Positions 4,450 to 7,447 of a stretch of DNA of 7,447 nucleotides are shown one piece after another. Each line of letters begins with the position of its first letter. Position 1 is the first letter of the stretch. The translations under genes were made by a program, and so were the position numbers. Under the pieces are notes generated by a model that was not told the DNA's origin, did not search any database, and saw only the letters and a program-made list of their open reading frames with translations. The DNA comes from Gulosibacter massiliensis (GTDB taxonomy: Bacteria > Actinomycetota > Actinomycetes > Actinomycetales > Microbacteriaceae), in NCBI GenBank assembly GCA_943325745.2, contig CALPQP020000036.1, positions 1-7,447 of the forward strand. Direction: 5' to 3'.

Positions 4450-7119
4450 GTGAGCGACACGGAAAAGCCTACCCTTCTCGTTATTGATGGTCATTCGCTC
4501 GCGTTCCGCGCTTTTTACGCCCTACCGCTCGAATCGTTCCAGACCGACGCCGGGCAGCACACAAATGCGATTCACGGCTTCTTGTCCATGTTTCTGACGA
4601 TTCTGCAGGCCGAAAAGCCCACCCACGTGGCCGTCGCGTTCGACATCTCACGTTATTCGTTCAGAACCGCAGAATACCCCGAATACAAGGGGACCCGAGG
4701 CGAGACGCCACCTGAGTTCATCGGTCAGGTTCCGCTGCTCCAAGAAGCACTCCGTGCGATGCGCATCGAGACGATGCAAATGGAGAACTACGAAGCGGAC
4801 GATATTCTCGCGACACTGGCGACGAAGGGAGAAGCCGCCGGTCTCGAGGTACTGGTGGTTTCCGGCGACCGTGACACCTTCCAACTTGTCACCGACAAGG
4901 TCACGGTGTTGTATCCGAGCGCGCGCGGCGTGTCCGAGCTCAAGCGCTATACACCCGCAGCGGTGGAAGAACGCTACGGCATTCGGCCGGACCAGTATCC
5001 CGACATCGCGGCGTTGGTCGGCGAGATCTCCGACAACCTGCCCGGGGTCGACAAGGTGGGCGAAAAGACCGCGGTGAAATGGATTCAGCAATATGGGTCG
5101 CTCGACGCGGTGCTGGCCCACCGAGACGAGATCGGTGGCGTCGTTGGAAACAATCTGCGCGAGCAAATCGGTAACGTCGAACGCAACGCGCGACTCAACA
5201 AACTTGTTCGCGATCTCGAACTTCCGGTTCCTCTCGACGGACTGATCCGGCGCCCGATCGAGCCGACTGAGGTCGTTGAAGTGTTCGATCGACTGCAGTT
5301 TCGGTCGCTCAAGCAACGGGTCTTGCAGTTCGGAGGGGCGGCGGCGGATGTGGCGACCGCGCCGCCAACACATGTTCCGAGCACGCCAATTCGTGAACAG
5401 GTCCCTGCCCCCATCCCGCGCCACATGGGGGACGAAGAACTCGCTAAATGGTTGACGGATAACGCCGCTGAGCGAATCGGGCTCTTTATCGAACGCGGTG
5501 ATGACGGCTTCGCTATCGGTCTCGCTACTCACGACGTGTGCGTGAGGTCTGTTCGGGCGAGCGACTCACTCGACCATGTAGCGTTCGACGCCTGGCTTGC
5601 GGGCACTACGCCCAAAATTGTCCACGACGGAAAGGCCCTCGGGCATCTCCTCGCGGAATTCAATCTCTCGCTCGGCGGAATCGTTCGCGACACGAGGGTT
5701 GCGGCGTGGCTACTCGATTCGTCCACCAAGTCGTTGGTGCTACCCGATGTTGCCCGGGCGCTCACGGGCCTCGATGTCCCGGTTGCGGATCCCAACGAAC
5801 TCGTTCCTTCGGTCGACCCCGCCAGTACCGCGACCACCGCGTGGATCCTGACCCAACTTGATGCTGAGCTCGAGGGACGACTGGACGAAGGTCAACAGTC
5901 AATTGAGCGCGAGATTGAGGTTCCGCTGATCCCCGTCCTTCTCGCGATGGAACGAACGGGTATTGCAATGGACGCGGCAATTCTGGACGACATTTATGGC
6001 CGCCTCACCGTAACCGCAGACGCGAAGGCCGCCGAGCTGTTTGCAATGATCGGCACCGAGATGAATCTGTCGTCGCCGAAGCAGCTGCAAGAAGTCTTGT
6101 TCGACACACTGGGGATGCCCAAAACGCGGGCAACCAAAACCGGCTACTCAACGGATGCTGCGTCTCTCGTGGACCTACAAGCGTCGAACCCACACCCATT
6201 CCTCGATGGCTTGCTTGAGCATCGTGAACAAACCAAGCTTGCGCAAATCGTCGAGGTCTTGCGCAAGAGCATCCAACCTGACGGTCGAATTCATACGACG
6301 TTCGACCAGACCGGCACGACGACGGGTCGACTGTCGTCGTCGGAACCGAACCTCCAGAACATCCCGATACGCAGCGATGTCGGTGCTCAGATTCGGGCCG
6401 CGTTCATCGCTGACTCGGCCCACGAGCGTCTCCTCACCGCCGATTATTCGCAGATTGAGATGCGCATCATGGCGCACTTGTCCGGCGACGAAGCCCTCAT
6501 CGAGGCATTCAAGTCGGGCGAGGACCTCCATCGCTATGTCGGGGCGACGGTGTTCGGTGTCGAACCGGCTGACGTCACGCCCGCGATGCGATCGAAGGTC
6601 AAGGCAATGTCGTACGGTCTTGCTTATGGACTGTCCGCCTTCGGCCTCGCAAAGCAATTGCGCATCGACAACAAAGAAGCAAAGTCGCTCATGTCCGACT
6701 ATTTCGATCGTTTCGGTGGGGTTCGAGACTACCTCCGGGCCGTTGTCGAACAAGCCCGCAAGGATTTGTTTACCACGACGGTGTTCGGTCGCAAGCGACA
6801 ATTTGGAGACCTTGCCAGCTCGAATCGAATGGTTCGTGATAACGCGGAACGAGCCGCGTTGAACGCCCCGATTCAGGGGACGTCGGCCGACATAATGAAA
6901 ATTGCGATGATTCGCGCCGTCGAGGGTCTGCGAAACGCGTCACTGTCGTCAAGGCTTTTGCTCCAGGTTCACGACGAACTCATTTTTGAAGTTGCACCGG
7001 GCGAAACCGATCGCCTTCGAGTGATTGTCGAAGACGCAATGGAACACGCCGTCACCCTCTCTGTACCGCTTGACGTCCAGATCGGGCTCGGGTTGTCCTG
7101 GAAAGAGGCAGGTCACTAG
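4450..7119 (+). CDS. polA: DNA polymerase I
   Basis: This 889-residue enzyme fills gaps and removes RNA primers during replication and repair. Residues 1 to about 295 form the 5'-nuclease domain: D13, NYEADDIL (113-120), VVSGDRDTF (136-144, D140 and D142), GEISDNLPG (191-199) and the helix-hairpin-helix DKVGEKTA (201-208). The central domain (about 325-480) has the place of the 3'-5' exonuclease but lacks its metal-binding acids, so proofreading is probably absent, as in other actinobacterial and Taq enzymes. The polymerase domain (about 485-889) is complete: TGRLSSSEPNLQNIP, motif A TADYSQIE (663-670, D665), the motif B O-helix with R714, K718, Y722 and Y726, and motif C QVHDELIFEV (D842, E843). 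From motif A to C the numbering runs exactly 40 below E. coli Pol I. Y722 stands where E. coli has F762. Length is typical. The GTG start is supported by the promoter and the in-frame TAG upstream. Confidence 0.98.
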   Translation: MSDTEKPTLLVIDGHSLAFRAFYALPLESFQTDAGQHTNAIHGFLSMFLTILQAEKPTHVAVAFDISRYSFRTAEYPEYKGTRGETPPEFIGQVPLLQEALRAMRIETMQMENYEADDILATLATKGEAAGLEVLVVSGDRDTFQLVTDKVTVLYPSARGVSELKRYTPAAVEERYGIRPDQYPDIAALVGEISDNLPGVDKVGEKTAVKWIQQYGSLDAVLAHRDEIGGVVGNNLREQIGNVERNARLNKLVRDLELPVPLDGLIRRPIEPTEVVEVFDRLQFRSLKQRVLQFGGAAADVATAPPTHVPSTPIREQVPAPIPRHMGDEELAKWLTDNAAERIGLFIERGDDGFAIGLATHDVCVRSVRASDSLDHVAFDAWLAGTTPKIVHDGKALGHLLAEFNLSLGGIVRDTRVAAWLLDSSTKSLVLPDVARALTGLDVPVADPNELVPSVDPASTATTAWILTQLDAELEGRLDEGQQSIEREIEVPLIPVLLAMERTGIAMDAAILDDIYGRLTVTADAKAAELFAMIGTEMNLSSPKQLQEVLFDTLGMPKTRATKTGYSTDAASLVDLQASNPHPFLDGLLEHREQTKLAQIVEVLRKSIQPDGRIHTTFDQTGTTTGRLSSSEPNLQNIPIRSDVGAQIRAAFIADSAHERLLTADYSQIEMRIMAHLSGDEALIEAFKSGEDLHRYVGATVFGVEPADVTPAMRSKVKAMSYGLAYGLSAFGLAKQLRIDNKEAKSLMSDYFDRFGGVRDYLRAVVEQARKDLFTTTVFGRKRQFGDLASSNRMVRDNAERAALNAPIQGTSADIMKIAMIRAVEGLRNASLSSRLLLQVHDELIFEVAPGETDRLRVIVEDAMEHAVTLSVPLDVQIGLGLSWKEAGH

Positions 7120-7128
7120 GCTTCTGGC
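7117..7128 (+). promoter_or_regulatory. Leaderless promoter of the DUF885 gene, overlapping the polA stop
   Basis: TAGGCT (7117-7122) plus six bases leads to the ATG at 7129. Its first three bases are the polA stop codon. A weak -35, TTGTCC (7093-7098), lies 18 bases upstream inside the last polA codons. There is no Shine-Dalgarno within normal distance. Confidence 0.6.
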
Positions 7129-7447
7129 ATGACCGAAAAACGCACTCCGACAGCTGTTGACCTCATTGCCGAGAAATGGGTGGACACGCTCTGCGAGTTG
7201 GACCCCGATTTTCGCATCTGGCTTGGTCGCGAAGGGGATGTGTCCCAGTTCGCCGACTATTCACCTAGCGGTCACGCGCTCTACGACGCAGAAGTTCGTG
7301 CGACCCTCACTGCACTGCGATCGGCGGATGCCGTTGATGATGTCGATCGTGTGACCAAATTGGACCTCACGGGAGACCTTGAGCTGGCTCTCGAGTTGAG
7401 CGAGTCGAAGTGGCACTTGCGAGACCTCAACAACAGCGCCTCACCCG
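7129..7447 (+). CDS. DUF885 family protein, N-terminal part (runs off the window)
   Basis: The frame is open from the ATG to the end of the window, 106 codons. It starts MTEKRTPTAVDLIAEKWVD, then has LDPDFRIWLGREG, ADYSPSGHALYDAE, DDVDRVTKLDL and WHLRDLNNSASP. This pattern matches the N-terminus of actinobacterial DUF885 proteins, which are usually about 550 residues long and carry an HExxH-type metal-binding motif further on that is not visible here. They are regarded as probable zinc-dependent peptidases or carboxypeptidase-like hydrolases; the role is unproven. No signal peptide is present, so it is probably cytosolic. The gene begins 9 bp after polA in the same reading frame, with its own likely leaderless promoter. 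The start is fixed by the in-frame TAG 12 bases upstream. Confidence 0.8.
   Translation, partial: MTEKRTPTAVDLIAEKWVDTLCELDPDFRIWLGREGDVSQFADYSPSGHALYDAEVRATLTALRSADAVDDVDRVTKLDLTGDLELALELSESKWHLRDLNNSASP

Noticed and set aside
4064..4453. Plus-strand open frame of 129 codons opposite the thioesterase gene
   Set aside because: The minus-strand frame has clear hotdog motifs and a Shine-Dalgarno; this one has neither and runs into the polA start.
4648..5532. Open frame of 294 codons on the minus strand opposite polA
   Set aside because: It is antisense to the conserved 5'-nuclease region, has no ribosome-binding site worth noting and has no recognisable product.
6155..6862. Open frame of 235 codons on the plus strand in another frame of polA
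   Set aside because: The product is rich in Arg and Ser with no family pattern, and it covers the essential polymerase motifs of polA. It is a frame shadow.
7117..7131. A PolA-DUF885 fusion through UAG read-through
   Set aside because: The genes share a frame, but nothing in the sequence suggests recoding, and the TAG is better explained as the stop plus the -10 element. It is kept only as a note.
1..7447. Mobile elements, CRISPR arrays, riboswitches or phage genes
   Set aside because: I saw no transposase, terminal inverted repeats, spaced direct repeats or structured leader; the gaps between genes are all short.

Overview
The window is ordinary chromosomal core from an actinobacterium, most likely a Microbacteriaceae member with moderate rather than very high GC (judged by eye, not computed). 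The assignment rests on protein character (an actinobacterial DNA polymerase I with a dead proofreading domain, a PdtaR-type REC-ANTAR regulator, a DUF885 protein), on GTG starts and leaderless TANNNT promoters, and on gene order. The order gltBD, pyk, ANTAR regulator, polA resembles the pykA ... Rv1626 ... polA region of Mycobacterium tuberculosis, recalled from general knowledge and not searched here.

Layout. Positions 1-2930 (+) hold the tail of gltB, then gltD and pyk: the small subunit of glutamate synthase followed 29 bp later by pyruvate kinase, probably one transcript. A hairpin (2943-2964) and a tRNA-Leu(CAA) gene (2973-3055) follow; the tRNA is on the minus strand. Its promoter interlocks with that of the divergent regulator gene (3088-3678, +), a REC-ANTAR protein. 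Tail to tail with the regulator is a two-gene minus-strand operon (4408 down to 3675): a hotdog thioesterase, then a small protein resembling the antibiotic biosynthesis monooxygenase (dimeric alpha/beta barrel) fold, joined by an ATGA overlap. Divergent from this operon, across 41 bp, is polA (4450-7119, +), followed 9 bp later by the start of a DUF885 gene that runs off the window (7129-7447).

How the parts work together. GltB and GltD form one enzyme (NADPH-glutamate synthase), and pyk joins central carbon flux to it only by neighbourhood. The regulator, thioesterase, polA and DUF885 genes share no obvious pathway. The clearest structure outside the coding regions is regulatory. Three plus-strand genes (regulator, polA, DUF885) carry the identical arrangement TAGGCT, six bases, start codon, with no Shine-Dalgarno sequence. 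This is what leaderless transcripts would require. The polA copy is also symmetric and offers a -10 on the other strand for the thioesterase operon.

The DNA is packed tightly: no stretch over about 120 bp lacks a gene, and several gene ends overlap by 4-8 bp. I see no mobile element, CRISPR array, phage gene or convincing new system. The findings are modest points about promoter architecture and enzyme active sites.
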